A stretch of DNA of 64,000 bases from an uncultured Neptuniibacter sp. (GTDB taxonomy: Bacteria > Pseudomonadota > Gammaproteobacteria > Pseudomonadales > Balneatricaceae), in NCBI RefSeq assembly GCF_947498015.1, contig NZ_CANMIR010000015.1, positions 27,044-91,043 on the forward strand. Reading direction: 5' to 3'. The notes beneath the pieces were generated by a model. It made no database searches and had not been told where the DNA came from. It was given only the letters and a program-made list of their open reading frames with translations. Of this stretch, positions 1 through 8,705 are shown one piece after another; position 1 is the stretch's first letter, and each line of letters starts with the position of its first letter. A program made the translations under genes and the position numbers.

Positions 1-698
1 TCCTCAAGACTTTTACGTACAACCGGTACATGGGTGTAGAGGCTGGCAACAAAATGACCTTCAGAGTTTTTAATCGGGACAGAGCACCCGACCATACCAT
101 CCATGTACTCCTCATTATCGATACCCATCTCATTAGACCGAATATCAAGCAGTGACGCTTCAAGGGAATCAGGGTCAGTGATCGTCGCACGGGAAAACTT
201 ATCCAGTGGCAGATTACTGATCACCCGCTGACGCATATTCTTCGGTAGGAAACTCAGATACAACTTGCCGCTCGAAGTACACCAAAGGGGGACCCTGCTA
301 CCTGTTTTCAGATTGAATTGCAGTGGCCAGCTGGATTCAACACGGTCGTAATACACCATCTCCGTACGGTCAGGAATGGCTATCCCACAGGCCTCATCCA
401 GCTCACGTCCCAGACGTTGCAGAATTGCCTGGCGCTGAATCTGGTAACGACTACTATGAATCACTCCCAATGCCGTTCGATACATCCGCTCAGCCGGTAC
501 GATTTTTCCCCGCATATTCGTCTGTACATAGCCATCATCTTCAAGTTGTTGAATAAGCCTATGTAAGCTGGCCTTAGGAATGTTCAGATGGTAGGTAAGG
601 TCTGCAGGAGACATCGGTTGCTCAGCAGTCGATACAGCTTCAATAATTTCCATAACACGGGTCACTGAAGGGCCCCGGCCTGAACGCTGTGAGGTCAT
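1..698 (-). CDS. IclR-family transcriptional regulator (3' end outside window)
   Basis: Translation from the ATG at 698 gives MTSQRSGRGPSVTRVMEIIE, followed by a winged-helix DNA-binding domain (about residues 10-70, with the segment PADLTYHLNIPKASLHRLIQ) and then the start of an IclR ligand-binding domain containing WPLQFNLKTGSRVPLWCTSS and SGKLYLSFLP. These are hallmarks of IclR proteins, which usually sense small organic acids or aromatics and control a nearby catabolic operon. About 232 codons are visible and the C-terminus lies beyond position 1, so the target genes are probably also outside the window. The AGAAAAG upstream of the ATG is a weak ribosome-binding site. Family assignment is confident; the effector is unknown. 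Confidence 0.85.
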   Translation of the reverse strand, partial: MTSQRSGRGPSVTRVMEIIEAVSTAEQPMSPADLTYHLNIPKASLHRLIQQLEDDGYVQTNMRGKIVPAERMYRTALGVIHSSRYQIQRQAILQRLGRELDEACGIAIPDRTEMVYYDRVESSWPLQFNLKTGSRVPLWCTSSGKLYLSFLPKNMRQRVISNLPLDKFSRATITDPDSLEASLLDIRSNEMGIDNEEYMDGMVGCSVPIKNSEGHFVASLYTHVPVVRKSLE

Positions 699-807
699 AC
701 TTTTCTCTTTTCGGAACGTGGAGTCTTATTATGAAACAAAGCGACAGGTATCACAATGCAGACACCACCTTGCAAGCTGAATCAGAATAAAATTACCGAC
801 GCTGCCC

Positions 808-842
808 GAGCTTGATAAGTCCCTTCCCGACTTATCAAGCTC
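808..842. repeat. Perfect 14-bp inverted repeat downstream of nhaD
   Basis: GAGCTTGATAAGTC (808-821) and its exact complement GACTTATCAAGCTC (829-842) flank a 7-base loop. It lies 15 bases past the nhaD stop codon. The stem is long enough to end transcription, but the nhaD-strand side continues GGGCAGCG with no T-run, so it is not a canonical intrinsic terminator. It could be an mRNA 3' stabiliser or an operator. Confidence 0.7.
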
Positions 843-856
843 AGCGTAAACATGAG

Positions 857-2092
857 CTACATCATCAGATTGGCCATCAGCATCACTGCAGCATAGCCGC
901 AGGTATAGGCAGCGAGTAACCAGTGGATAAAGCGCATATAGGTGATAAAAGAGAGTGATTCCAGTTTACTTAACGCAATCACCCCCGCAGCAGAGCCGAT
1001 AATCAGGATCGACCCTCCGACACCCACAGCATAGGTCAACCCCAACCACTGCGCCGTATCCATCTCAACACCAGATTTAAGAATTGCAGCCGTTAATGGC
1101 ACGTTATCGACTAATGCCGACAAAATACCAACAAAGTAGTTAGCCATATAGATCGGCATCAGGCTGTACAACTGCGGTAGAAGATCCAGCACATGAAGCT
1201 CTCTGAGCATCCCCACCAGCAGGAGTACTCCGAGGAAAAACAGCAGTGTATCGAACTCGATCTCACGTACATATTCCAGGATATCGGGAGACTTCTCGCT
1301 TTTGTGGATCACCCGGTGGGTCAGAAACATAACCGATAAACCAAACAGGAATGTCAGGACCGGCGGTACCGAGAACGCCACACTCATAAACAGCGTGCCG
1401 ATAATGGTCGTCAGGAAGAGTCCCGCGATCAGTTTGTCACCTGCTGCAATCGGCCGCTTAAACTTCGGCAGACTAACCTGCTCGTTGCATCCCCACATCA
1501 GGCTCACAGCTAATACCATCACACCAATGACAGCGGGAGGGATCAGCATAAACAGATTGGTAATCGTTACCTTATCTGCCAGGAAGATCATTAGGGTTGT
1601 AACATCACCGGTGATCAGGGAGACGCCGCCAGAGTTCACCGCAAACACAATCAGAGTAGCGAACTTTAGCGTGGTCTTTTTATCCAGATTAAGCGATGAC
1701 AGGAGTGATAGCATGATCAATGAGGCCGTGATGTTGTCTGCTAAAGAGGAGAACAACAGCGCCAGCAACGCCATTAGAATCATCAGCCTGCTAATACGGA
1801 TCTCGCCGGGCAGTAACCGGTACACCAACTGCGTAATCAAGCCCTGTTGGTTAAGATAAGCAACAAACGTCATCGCAGCCATCAGGAAAAGCCAGAGGGT
1901 TGCGATATCCAGTAGCTGTTCATTCAACCCCGCTTTGAGTTCACTCAACCCTCCATGGGGGAAAACGAAGGCAAGAATCCAAACCAGTGTGCCGATAAAC
2001 AGCGTTGATTTGGCTTTGTTAAGGTGGATTAGGTCCTCAATTATGATGAGGATAAAGGCCAACGCAATCAGCCCCAAGAGTAGGAATTCCAT
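857..2092 (-). CDS. nhaD: NhaD-type Na+/H+ antiporter
   Basis: A polytopic inner-membrane protein of 411 residues. It starts MEFLLLGLIALAFILIIIED, a membrane helix ending in acidic residues, followed by HLNKAKSTLFIGTLVWILAF and a dozen or so hydrophobic segments. Conserved-looking NhaD features include SSLADNITASLIMLSLL and SALVDNVPLTAAILK, each placing an acidic residue and Asn within a helix. NhaD exchangers expel Na+ or Li+ for protons and are common in marine and haloalkaliphilic gammaproteobacteria. The ATG at 2092 is preferred because it begins at the first membrane helix and has AAGAGAG upstream. An in-frame ATG at 2125 would add 11 residues, but its AGGAG site lies only one base away. 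The gene stands alone, followed by the 14-bp inverted repeat. Confidence 0.85.
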   Translation of the reverse strand: MEFLLLGLIALAFILIIIEDLIHLNKAKSTLFIGTLVWILAFVFPHGGLSELKAGLNEQLLDIATLWLFLMAAMTFVAYLNQQGLITQLVYRLLPGEIRISRLMILMALLALLFSSLADNITASLIMLSLLSSLNLDKKTTLKFATLIVFAVNSGGVSLITGDVTTLMIFLADKVTITNLFMLIPPAVIGVMVLAVSLMWGCNEQVSLPKFKRPIAAGDKLIAGLFLTTIIGTLFMSVAFSVPPVLTFLFGLSVMFLTHRVIHKSEKSPDILEYVREIEFDTLLFFLGVLLLVGMLRELHVLDLLPQLYSLMPIYMANYFVGILSALVDNVPLTAAILKSGVEMDTAQWLGLTYAVGVGGSILIIGSAAGVIALSKLESLSFITYMRFIHWLLAAYTCGYAAVMLMANLMM

Positions 2093-2405
2093 GTTTATCT
2101 CTCTTATTTTTGTGCAGGCGCACATTCTCCTCTGAACCTAGCGAAAAAGAAATAGACTGTTAGCGTCGGCACCAAAGGTGTAACCGGGGTATTCAGATAT
2201 GCTGTCAGCAATAATCCCCATAAAGAAAACCAGTTAAAACCAAGGGTCTTTGTACATATATCGTTCAATTCCTATGTGCAAACTACCACTTTTGGGAATA
2301 ACCGAATTTTTATTCATATAAGTTTGATTTAGCCAGCTATAATTCCTGTGCAAACTTTTTCACGTTCAGCGCCTTTACGTTATTATTGTTTTTGTTGTTT
2401 GGTGA
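2093..2405. other. Intergenic region, divergent promoters of nhaD and the hybrid kinase
   Basis: There is no credible coding sequence in this stretch. A perfect TATAAT at 2338-2343 lies 62 bases before the kinase start codon and could be its -10 box, but no good -35 hexamer sits 16-18 bases upstream. The region is AT-rich toward the kinase. I could not identify an operator. Confidence 0.4.
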
Positions 2406-5222
2406 ATGGAAAAACGCTTGGATACGCCTAGAAATACTCCAAAAAAGCAATCTACGTTTTGGCCAGAAAAGTCACAGGCTAACCGGATCCGCTTGGCCAT
2501 TTTCGGCACCAGTTTTGTTGCGTTACTGGTGACCGCCGCGCTCTATATTTTTATTGAGATTGATACCTACAAGCGCAACCAGCTTGAGCACCTTGAAGTG
2601 ATCGCTGGTATTGTCGCAACCAATGCCTCTGCAGCCATCGACTTTGAGGACTCTGAAACGGCGCGGCTCATTATCCAATCGTTGGATGTAGAACCCGGGA
2701 TACAGGAAGTATCACTGCTGCGAAGGGATGGTTCCCACCTCGCTGACTTCAACCATGTTCATACGGATGATGAGCACGACCATGAACATAAGTGGCATGA
2801 ACAATATATCGATTCGCAAGAGCTTCAATATATGGAGCTGCATGACACAATGGAGATACTCTACCCCATTGTGGAAGGCGGAGAGTTAATCGGACACCTC
2901 TATCTCAGTACAGATATGTCTCCGCTGAATCAGAAGATCCAAGCCTATCTGCAAAGGCTACTGCTGATCGTCGTTGCGGTGATGGCCGCGATTGTCTTTA
3001 TTGCTACCCGTCTGCAGAAACATATCTCCAAGCCGGTCAACACGCTGATACAGACAATGCGTCAGGTATCGGACCAGCAGGATTACAGCCTGAGGCTGAA
3101 CCATTCTGGCGACAATGAAGCAGTTCAGTTAGCCCACGAGTTCAACGAAATGCTCGAGCAGGTTGAACAGCGTGATCAGCAGCTACTGGAACATCAGAAT
3201 AAGCTGGAAGCGACCGTAGAGGAGCGGACCAAAGATCTCTATCAGGCGATCGATGAAGCGCTCGCCAGTAAAGAAGCCGCAGAAGAGGCTAGCCGGGCCA
3301 AAAGTGATTTCCTTGCGACGATGAGTCATGAGATCCGCACACCGATGAATGGCGTGATGGGAATGGCAGAACTGCTGCTGGAGACAAACCTGGATAACCA
3401 ACAGCAACGCTACGCCGATACCGTACTCTCCTCTGCCAACTCGTTGATGGCAATCATTAACGAGATCCTCGACTTCTCCAAGATGGAAGCGGGGAAACTC
3501 ACGCTCGATACCCAGCCCTTCTCCTGGCTTGATCTGATAGAAGAAACCATCGAGATGCTCTATCCCAAAGCCAGCCACAAAAATTTAGACCTGCTTCTGG
3601 AGTTAAAAGATGAGCTGCCTACCGTCATTATTGGGGATGCTAATAGACTCAGGCAGGTGCTGGTCAATCTAATCGGTAATGCGATTAAATTTACTGAAGA
3701 GGGTGAAATCCGCGTTATTCTCTCACTCAGTTCATCTGAGCGTTTAAAAATTGAGGTACAGGATACCGGTATTGGTATCGCCACCGCCTTCCAACACACT
3801 ATTTTTGATGCGTTCCAACAGGTGGATGGCTCTACCACCCGACGCTATCAGGGCACCGGACTTGGTTTATCAATCTGTAAGCAGATCACCGACCTGATGA
3901 AGGGCCAGATCGGTGTTGAAAGTACCCTACATTCAGGCTCGACCTTCTGGATAGAGATCCCGTTGGAGACCCCAAAAGAGCAGGACAGTAACAGCCAACT
4001 ACCGCTGTTCGGAAAAAATATTCTCATCATTGGCCATGGTTCTGAAACAAACAGTATTCAACTTAAACTCCAAGCAGAGGGAGTGATCTGTCAAATAGCA
4101 GAGAACGGCTATCAAGCGCTTGAAAAACTGGATCTGTTTGGCCAAAGCCACACGGTTTATGACCTTATTCTGCTCTCCAATCAATTAAATGATATGGATA
4201 GCGATGAACTACTCAATGTGCTGCATCAGGGTAATCTTCAGGAGATCCCACCCATTGTCTTAATCACCTCTGCTGAATCTAAATTGGATAGAGACCTGAA
4301 CAACAGAGCTCTCATTAACAATATTCTCAACCACCCCATCACCGGTGAAGAGCTAAAACAGGTACTGCTGGGGGCACTGAACATTCACCCCGGGCGATCA
4401 TCCCTTCCTGAAGCGCAAACAGTTGAGAGCGAGCCTGCATCCAACATCACCATTCTTCTGGCCGAAGATAATCCGGTGAACCAGGAGGTTGCCAACAACA
4501 TGCTCCAGGGACTGGGTTACCGGGTAATCAAAGCTGAGGATGGCAAGCAGGTTATCAATATCCTCCAGCAGGAATCCATCGATCTGGTGCTGATGGACTG
4601 CCATATGCCTGACATCGATGGATTTGAAGCAACCCGCTGCATACGCTCTATGGAGAGCAATGATGAACGCATCCCGATTGTTGCCCTGACAGCTGATGCC
4701 CAAACAGAAACACGACACCGCTGTCTTCAGGTTGGTATGGATGACTATCTGAGCAAGCCGTTCAACCGAATGCAGCTTATCTCAATCCTGGAACGCTGGC
4801 TGCCCATAACAGGGTTTAAACCACTCAAGGAACAAACACCATCCGCTTTTGAGCAAGAAGAAGTTACCCTGATAGATACGGATGTCCTGGAGGAGATTAA
4901 AAGCTTGCAGACAGAGGGCCAACCCTCTCTATTACATAAAATTCTATCACTCTTTATCAACTCCGCTGATGAGGTTCGAAACGACCTCCAGCAAGCTCTC
5001 TCAGATAAAGATTGCGAAGCTGTCAGCCAGATCGCTCACAGCCTTAAATCCAGTAGTGCCAATGTTGGGGCAATACCCCTGTCAGAACTCTGTTATCAAC
5101 TAGAGATGGCAGGCAAAAACCGAAATATCGATGAAGTTGAGCGCCTGAATAAGCAGTTTCACCCGCTCCTTAAACAGACCACCGATATCTTAGAAGAACT
5201 CATGACTAAGGAAATCGCTTGA
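2406..5222 (+). CDS. CHASE8 hybrid sensor histidine kinase (HisKA-HATPase-pseudoREC-REC-Hpt)
   Basis: Inner-membrane phosphorelay kinase of 938 residues. Order: membrane helix about 27-51; periplasmic CHASE8-like domain about 53-180 ([20 protein letters not shown]); second helix about 184-202; HAMP; coiled coil; HisKA with phospho-acceptor H308 in [10 protein letters not shown]; HATPase with DTGIGI and GTGLGLSI. A first receiver-like domain (about 535-660) lacks the phospho-acceptor Asp ([10 protein letters not shown]) and has HPI in place of the usual Lys-Pro. A second, intact receiver has D731 in [11 protein letters not shown], and a C-terminal Hpt domain has H878 (AHSLKSS). The periplasmic part contains an unusual His/Asp/Glu-rich stretch ([17 protein letters not shown]). 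The stop overlaps the ATG of the TonB receptor by one base, and a YfiR-like gene follows, so the three are probably one operon. The response regulator that takes the phosphate is not adjacent. Confidence 0.88.
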   Translation: MEKRLDTPRNTPKKQSTFWPEKSQANRIRLAIFGTSFVALLVTAALYIFIEIDTYKRNQLEHLEVIAGIVATNASAAIDFEDSETARLIIQSLDVEPGIQEVSLLRRDGSHLADFNHVHTDDEHDHEHKWHEQYIDSQELQYMELHDTMEILYPIVEGGELIGHLYLSTDMSPLNQKIQAYLQRLLLIVVAVMAAIVFIATRLQKHISKPVNTLIQTMRQVSDQQDYSLRLNHSGDNEAVQLAHEFNEMLEQVEQRDQQLLEHQNKLEATVEERTKDLYQAIDEALASKEAAEEASRAKSDFLATMSHEIRTPMNGVMGMAELLLETNLDNQQQRYADTVLSSANSLMAIINEILDFSKMEAGKLTLDTQPFSWLDLIEETIEMLYPKASHKNLDLLLELKDELPTVIIGDANRLRQVLVNLIGNAIKFTEEGEIRVILSLSSSERLKIEVQDTGIGIATAFQHTIFDAFQQVDGSTTRRYQGTGLGLSICKQITDLMKGQIGVESTLHSGSTFWIEIPLETPKEQDSNSQLPLFGKNILIIGHGSETNSIQLKLQAEGVICQIAENGYQALEKLDLFGQSHTVYDLILLSNQLNDMDSDELLNVLHQGNLQEIPPIVLITSAESKLDRDLNNRALINNILNHPITGEELKQVLLGALNIHPGRSSLPEAQTVESEPASNITILLAEDNPVNQEVANNMLQGLGYRVIKAEDGKQVINILQQESIDLVLMDCHMPDIDGFEATRCIRSMESNDERIPIVALTADAQTETRHRCLQVGMDDYLSKPFNRMQLISILERWLPITGFKPLKEQTPSAFEQEEVTLIDTDVLEEIKSLQTEGQPSLLHKILSLFINSADEVRNDLQQALSDKDCEAVSQIAHSLKSSSANVGAIPLSELCYQLEMAGKNRNIDEVERLNKQFHPLLKQTTDILEELMTKEIA

Positions 5223-7282
5223 TGAACAGCCAAGCTTTAGCACCCCATAAAATGAGACATCGCCGTACGATCTTCCTTACATCGCTCCTGTGCCTGGGAA
5301 CCAGTTTATCCTCGATAGCCTTAGCCCAGGATGATGAGCTACTGGATTTAAGCCTCGAAGCGCTGATGGATACACCTGTGGTATCACTTTCAAAGCGCTC
5401 CCAGTCGATCGCCACGGCCCCCTCTGCTGTTTACGTCATCACTCAAGAGGAGCTCAGAAACTCCGGAGCGACCAATATCCCTGATGCACTCAGAATGGTG
5501 CCGGGATTAACGGTAGCACGGATTGATGCAAACAAATGGGCGGTTTCTTCACGCGGATTTAATGGCCGTTTCGCGAACAAACTCCTCGTCATGATCGATG
5601 GCCGTACCGTATACAATCCGGCGTTTTCCGGGGTGTACTGGGAAAATAATGATGTAGTTTTAGAAGATATTGAACGGATAGAAGTGATTCGTGGCCCTGG
5701 AGCGACCATCTGGGGTGCCAATGCGGTGAATGGGGTGATCAATATCATCACCTACCATACAGCAGATACACAAGGGGGGGTCGCTGTTGCCAGGGTGGGT
5801 AATAATGAATCAGGATTTAGCGGACGCTATGGCGCAAAATTAGCCGAAGGCACCTACGGACGTTTCTACGCAAAAGCCCATGAAAATGATGAGTTTAAGA
5901 CGCTCTCAGGTCAGGATAGCGGTGATGATTGGGATACTCAGCGACTAGGCTTCAGAATTGATTCACAGCGCAGCAAGAAAAGTGCGCTGATGCTTCAGGG
6001 GGAGATCCATCAGGGCGAATTTAATCAAACTCTGCGCACTCCCAGCTTTATCCCACCCTCATATACTCTTGAAGTGGATGATACTGCTGAAGCCAAAAGC
6101 GGCCACCTGTTAGCCCGTTGGGACTACACCCAATCACCAGACTCCTACTGGAGCCTACAGGGGTACTACGATTACTTTGATCGTGATGAACTGTTCTATG
6201 AGGAGAACAGAAAGACGTTCGATCTTGATTTAACCCACAACCTGCGTTTGAACAATAACCATCAACTGGTGTGGGGCTTGGGTTACCGTTTTCTCAGCGA
6301 TGAAATCGGTAATCGAGAGATCATCCAAACCGATGTTAGCGAACGGGATCTACATCTATACAGTGCGTTTATTCAGGATCAGATCACGCTGCAGCCCGAG
6401 CGTTTGTTCCTAACCCTGGGGACCAAGATTGAGCATAACGAATACACGGACTTTGAAATTCAGCCAAGCGCCCGACTGTCGTGGAATATTGATGAGAGCA
6501 ACTACGCCTGGGCAGCGGTTTCCAGAGCGATCAGAACGCCCTCAAGAGCCGAACGGGACTACGATGTTTTTGCTTCTGTTAACCCTCCCAATGCCCTTAA
6601 TCCATCACCTTTTATTTTGGAGCTGATTGCTGCGGGTAGCACCACCATGGATAGTGAAGAGATGACCGCCTACGAATTAGGCTATCGCTCTGTCCTCAGC
6701 CAGAATATGACGTTGGATGCCGCGCTATTTTATAACGATTACAGTAACCTCAGGTTCTTTGACTTTTCTTCTGCACCTAGCGTCTCTTTCGATCCCTATT
6801 TCCACCTCATTCAGGAAGCGATGTTCAGTAATGGCGTTAATGGCTCGACCCACGGCATAGAGCTCTCGACAAACTGGCAGGTGAATCCGGACCTTCGCTT
6901 TGAACTCGCCTACAGCTATCAGAAAACAGATATCGATTGGCTCAGTGTCACCGATATAACGCAAAATACCGACGCACCTGAACATCAACTCTCTCTGCGA
7001 AGCCATCAGGTACTCAGTAGTGACCTGACGCTTGATCTGTGGCTCCGTTACGTCGACAGTATCGATCTCTTTGCCACCGGCTACTCAACGGAGATCATCA
7101 AGATCGATGATTACCTTAATCTGGATGCCCGCATCGCATGGAAGCCCCGAAGCGGTGTCGAACTCTCGCTCGTAGGCCAGAATCTTTTTGACTCACAACA
7201 GCTTGAATATATTCAGGAAACCCTGATTAACCCAACAGAAGTAGAGCGCTCTGTTTACCTTCAGTTGAGAATGGATTTCTAA
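5222..7282 (+). CDS. TonB-dependent outer-membrane receptor
   Basis: A 686-residue protein with a signal peptide ending near ALAQDDE. A plug domain (about 60-165) contains APSAVYVITQEEL, IPDALRMVPGL, GRTVYNPAFSGVYW and VIRGPGATIWGANAVNGVIN. A beta-barrel runs to a C-terminal Phe (LQLRMDF), as expected for Bam-dependent assembly. Such receptors import scarce nutrients such as siderophores, cobalamin or glycans using TonB energy. The subgroup with a LSLEALMDTPVVSLSKR-type N-terminal stretch is often found beside YfiR-like proteins and sensor proteins. The ATG at 5222 overlaps the kinase stop, indicating translational coupling; a TTG one codon upstream is less likely. The substrate cannot be read from the sequence. 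Confidence 0.88.
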   Translation: MNSQALAPHKMRHRRTIFLTSLLCLGTSLSSIALAQDDELLDLSLEALMDTPVVSLSKRSQSIATAPSAVYVITQEELRNSGATNIPDALRMVPGLTVARIDANKWAVSSRGFNGRFANKLLVMIDGRTVYNPAFSGVYWENNDVVLEDIERIEVIRGPGATIWGANAVNGVINIITYHTADTQGGVAVARVGNNESGFSGRYGAKLAEGTYGRFYAKAHENDEFKTLSGQDSGDDWDTQRLGFRIDSQRSKKSALMLQGEIHQGEFNQTLRTPSFIPPSYTLEVDDTAEAKSGHLLARWDYTQSPDSYWSLQGYYDYFDRDELFYEENRKTFDLDLTHNLRLNNNHQLVWGLGYRFLSDEIGNREIIQTDVSERDLHLYSAFIQDQITLQPERLFLTLGTKIEHNEYTDFEIQPSARLSWNIDESNYAWAAVSRAIRTPSRAERDYDVFASVNPPNALNPSPFILELIAAGSTTMDSEEMTAYELGYRSVLSQNMTLDAALFYNDYSNLRFFDFSSAPSVSFDPYFHLIQEAMFSNGVNGSTHGIELSTNWQVNPDLRFELAYSYQKTDIDWLSVTDITQNTDAPEHQLSLRSHQVLSSDLTLDLWLRYVDSIDLFATGYSTEIIKIDDYLNLDARIAWKPRSGVELSLVGQNLFDSQQLEYIQETLINPTEVERSVYLQLRMDF

Positions 7283-7284
7283 CG

Positions 7285-7857
7285 ATGCGATATAGCAGGG
7301 CGTCATTACGGCAGATCTGTACACAGCACTGTAAAGTGCTGTTAGCTGTTTGCGCCTTGCTGTTAACTACCCTGTCCGCACCTATTCATGCCCAAAACAC
7401 GTTAAATGAAGATAAAGCGAAAGCGGTCCTCACCTTTAACTTCATTCGCTATATTACCTGGCCCTCAGAAACATCTGATGCACAAACTAAAAATTTAAAC
7501 CTCTGTATTTTGGGTGAACAAGGCTTACACAACGCGTTTAAAGCCCTTGATGGCCGACAGATTCGCACCCACCAGCTCAATGTAATCAACCTGAATATGA
7601 ATGCGGGCTTTGAGAACTGTGGTCTGATCTTCTTCGGTATCCGTGATCGCCGAATCATCACTCAACTATTAGATGAGCTCTACGGAGAACCGGTTTTGAG
7701 CATCGGTGAACTCCCCGATTTCACTGATCGTGGCGGGATGATCAATCTGTATAAAGAGGATGGAAAATTCCGCTTTGAGATCAACCTGAAAGCCTCTGAA
7801 TCAGCCAACCTCAATATCAGCGCACGCCTTCTCCAGCTCGCGCGAGTGATTGAATAA
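7285..7857 (+). CDS. YfiR-family (DUF4154) periplasmic protein
   Basis: A 190-residue secreted protein: hydrophobic signal region VLLAVCALLLTTLSAPIHAQ, then the YfiR/DUF4154 pattern (KAKAVLTFNFIRYITWPSE near the N-terminus, LNLCILGEQGLHNAF, CGLIFFG, PVLSIGELPDFTDRGGMINL, and FEINLKASESANLNISARLLQLA at the end). In Pseudomonas, YfiR is a periplasmic repressor of the CHASE8-containing diguanylate cyclase YfiN. Here it follows a receptor and a CHASE8 hybrid kinase, two bases after the receptor stop. It probably modulates that kinase, by analogy. Two cysteines (NLCILG and FENCGLI) could form a redox-sensitive disulfide like that described in YfiR. Confidence 0.85.
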   Translation: MRYSRASLRQICTQHCKVLLAVCALLLTTLSAPIHAQNTLNEDKAKAVLTFNFIRYITWPSETSDAQTKNLNLCILGEQGLHNAFKALDGRQIRTHQLNVINLNMNAGFENCGLIFFGIRDRRIITQLLDELYGEPVLSIGELPDFTDRGGMINLYKEDGKFRFEINLKASESANLNISARLLQLARVIE

Positions 7858-7883
7858 CGCCCTCCAATGCTCTAGAAAAGCAT

Positions 7884-7911
7884 AAGTTATTCTTCCCTAT
7901 ATAACTTTTAG
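7884..7911 (+). terminator. Weak AT-rich terminator candidate after the YfiR-like gene
   Basis: AAGTTAT (7884-7890) and ATAACTT (7901-7907) form a 7-bp stem with a 10-base loop followed by TTTA. It lies 27 bases after the stop codon. The stem is weak, so termination here would be partial. Confidence 0.35.
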
Positions 7912-8018
7912 GAAAATTTACATAGGCAGATTGCGCCGAAACAACTAGACTGTAGAGGCTGCATACCAGCGAGTGCAGTGTGAACAGGGAAGTTCATTCT
8001 TCCACAAGTGAGGTTGTT

Positions 8019-8333
8019 ATGAAGCTGGTAAAGGATCTTAACGAAAATGGAATTGTGTTTTACTGGATTGATGACTCCGGTGAACAGATAAGTCCTGACC
8101 TCTACTGCCTGATTGTTGCGGAAGAGTGGTGGAAAACCTACCTGTTTTCTCAATATGAGGGGGCAGAACGCCGCAAATCGATTATCGATCGACGTCATGA
8201 TCTTGAAAAACGCAAGATGATGGAACGAAACCATAAATTCTCCCGACAAAATCCTCAAGGCCGGCGTAAAACTGATCAACCGATCAAAGTAGATATTGAT
8301 CTGGTTAAGGAGAAACTGGAAGAGTTTCTTTAA
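8019..8333 (+). CDS. Small hypothetical protein with paired arginine motifs
   Basis: A 104-residue soluble protein with no signal peptide or membrane helix. The ATG at 8019 has GAGG five to eight bases upstream; a longer reading frame from 7980 lacks such a site. The N-terminal half (MKLVKDLNENGIVFYWIDDS, YCLIVAEEWWKTYLF) is mixed alpha/beta in character. The C-terminal half is strongly basic with ERRKSIIDRRHD and GRRKTDQP, a type of Arg-rich segment also seen at domain edges in PilZ and other signalling proteins. I do not recognise a family. It ends back to back with the response regulator on the other strand. Confidence 0.65.
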   Translation: MKLVKDLNENGIVFYWIDDSGEQISPDLYCLIVAEEWWKTYLFSQYEGAERRKSIIDRRHDLEKRKMMERNHKFSRQNPQGRRKTDQPIKVDIDLVKEKLEEFL

Positions 8334-8705
8334 CTACTTACCTACCTCCTCTATCAATCTAAGTAACTGATCAGGGTCGAGTGGTTTTTCCATTGTAGCC
8401 GTAGCCCCTAAGGTGTGAGCCAAAGAAAGATACTCCTCCTGTCCCACACGCCCGCCACCTGAAATAGCGATAACGGGTAAGCCAGGATGCAGCTTTCCTA
8501 TATTCCGAAGAAGCTCGATTCCTTCCATATTTGGCATAATAATGTCTGTAATCAGTACATCTACTGCATTAGATGCCAAATACTTTAATGCATTAATGCC
8601 ATCTTCCGCTTCTGTTACCTCAAATCCACTACGACGAAGATACTTGCAGAGGGCATAGCGAACAGCTTCATCATCATCTACAAATAAAATTTTCTTCACG
8701 TTCAC
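8334..8705 (-). CDS. Single-domain response regulator (CheY-like)
   Basis: 123 residues forming one receiver domain: acidic pocket FVDDDEA, phospho-acceptor D54 in LITDIIMPNMEG, Thr/Ser switch region VIAISGGG and conserved Lys in MEKPLDP. No output domain is present, so it acts by protein-protein contact or as a phosphate shuttle. Translation starts at GTG 8705, with AGAGGAG seven bases upstream, inside the end of the upstream kinase gene (32-base overlap). The two therefore form a coupled kinase-regulator pair. Confidence 0.88.
   Translation of the reverse strand: MNVKKILFVDDDEAVRYALCKYLRRSGFEVTEAEDGINALKYLASNAVDVLITDIIMPNMEGIELLRNIGKLHPGLPVIAISGGGRVGQEEYLSLAHTLGATATMEKPLDPDQLLRLIEEVGK

Noticed and set aside
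1302..1859. Plus-strand open frame (185 codons) opposite nhaD
   Set aside because: Antisense shadow of a membrane-protein gene with clear codon structure.
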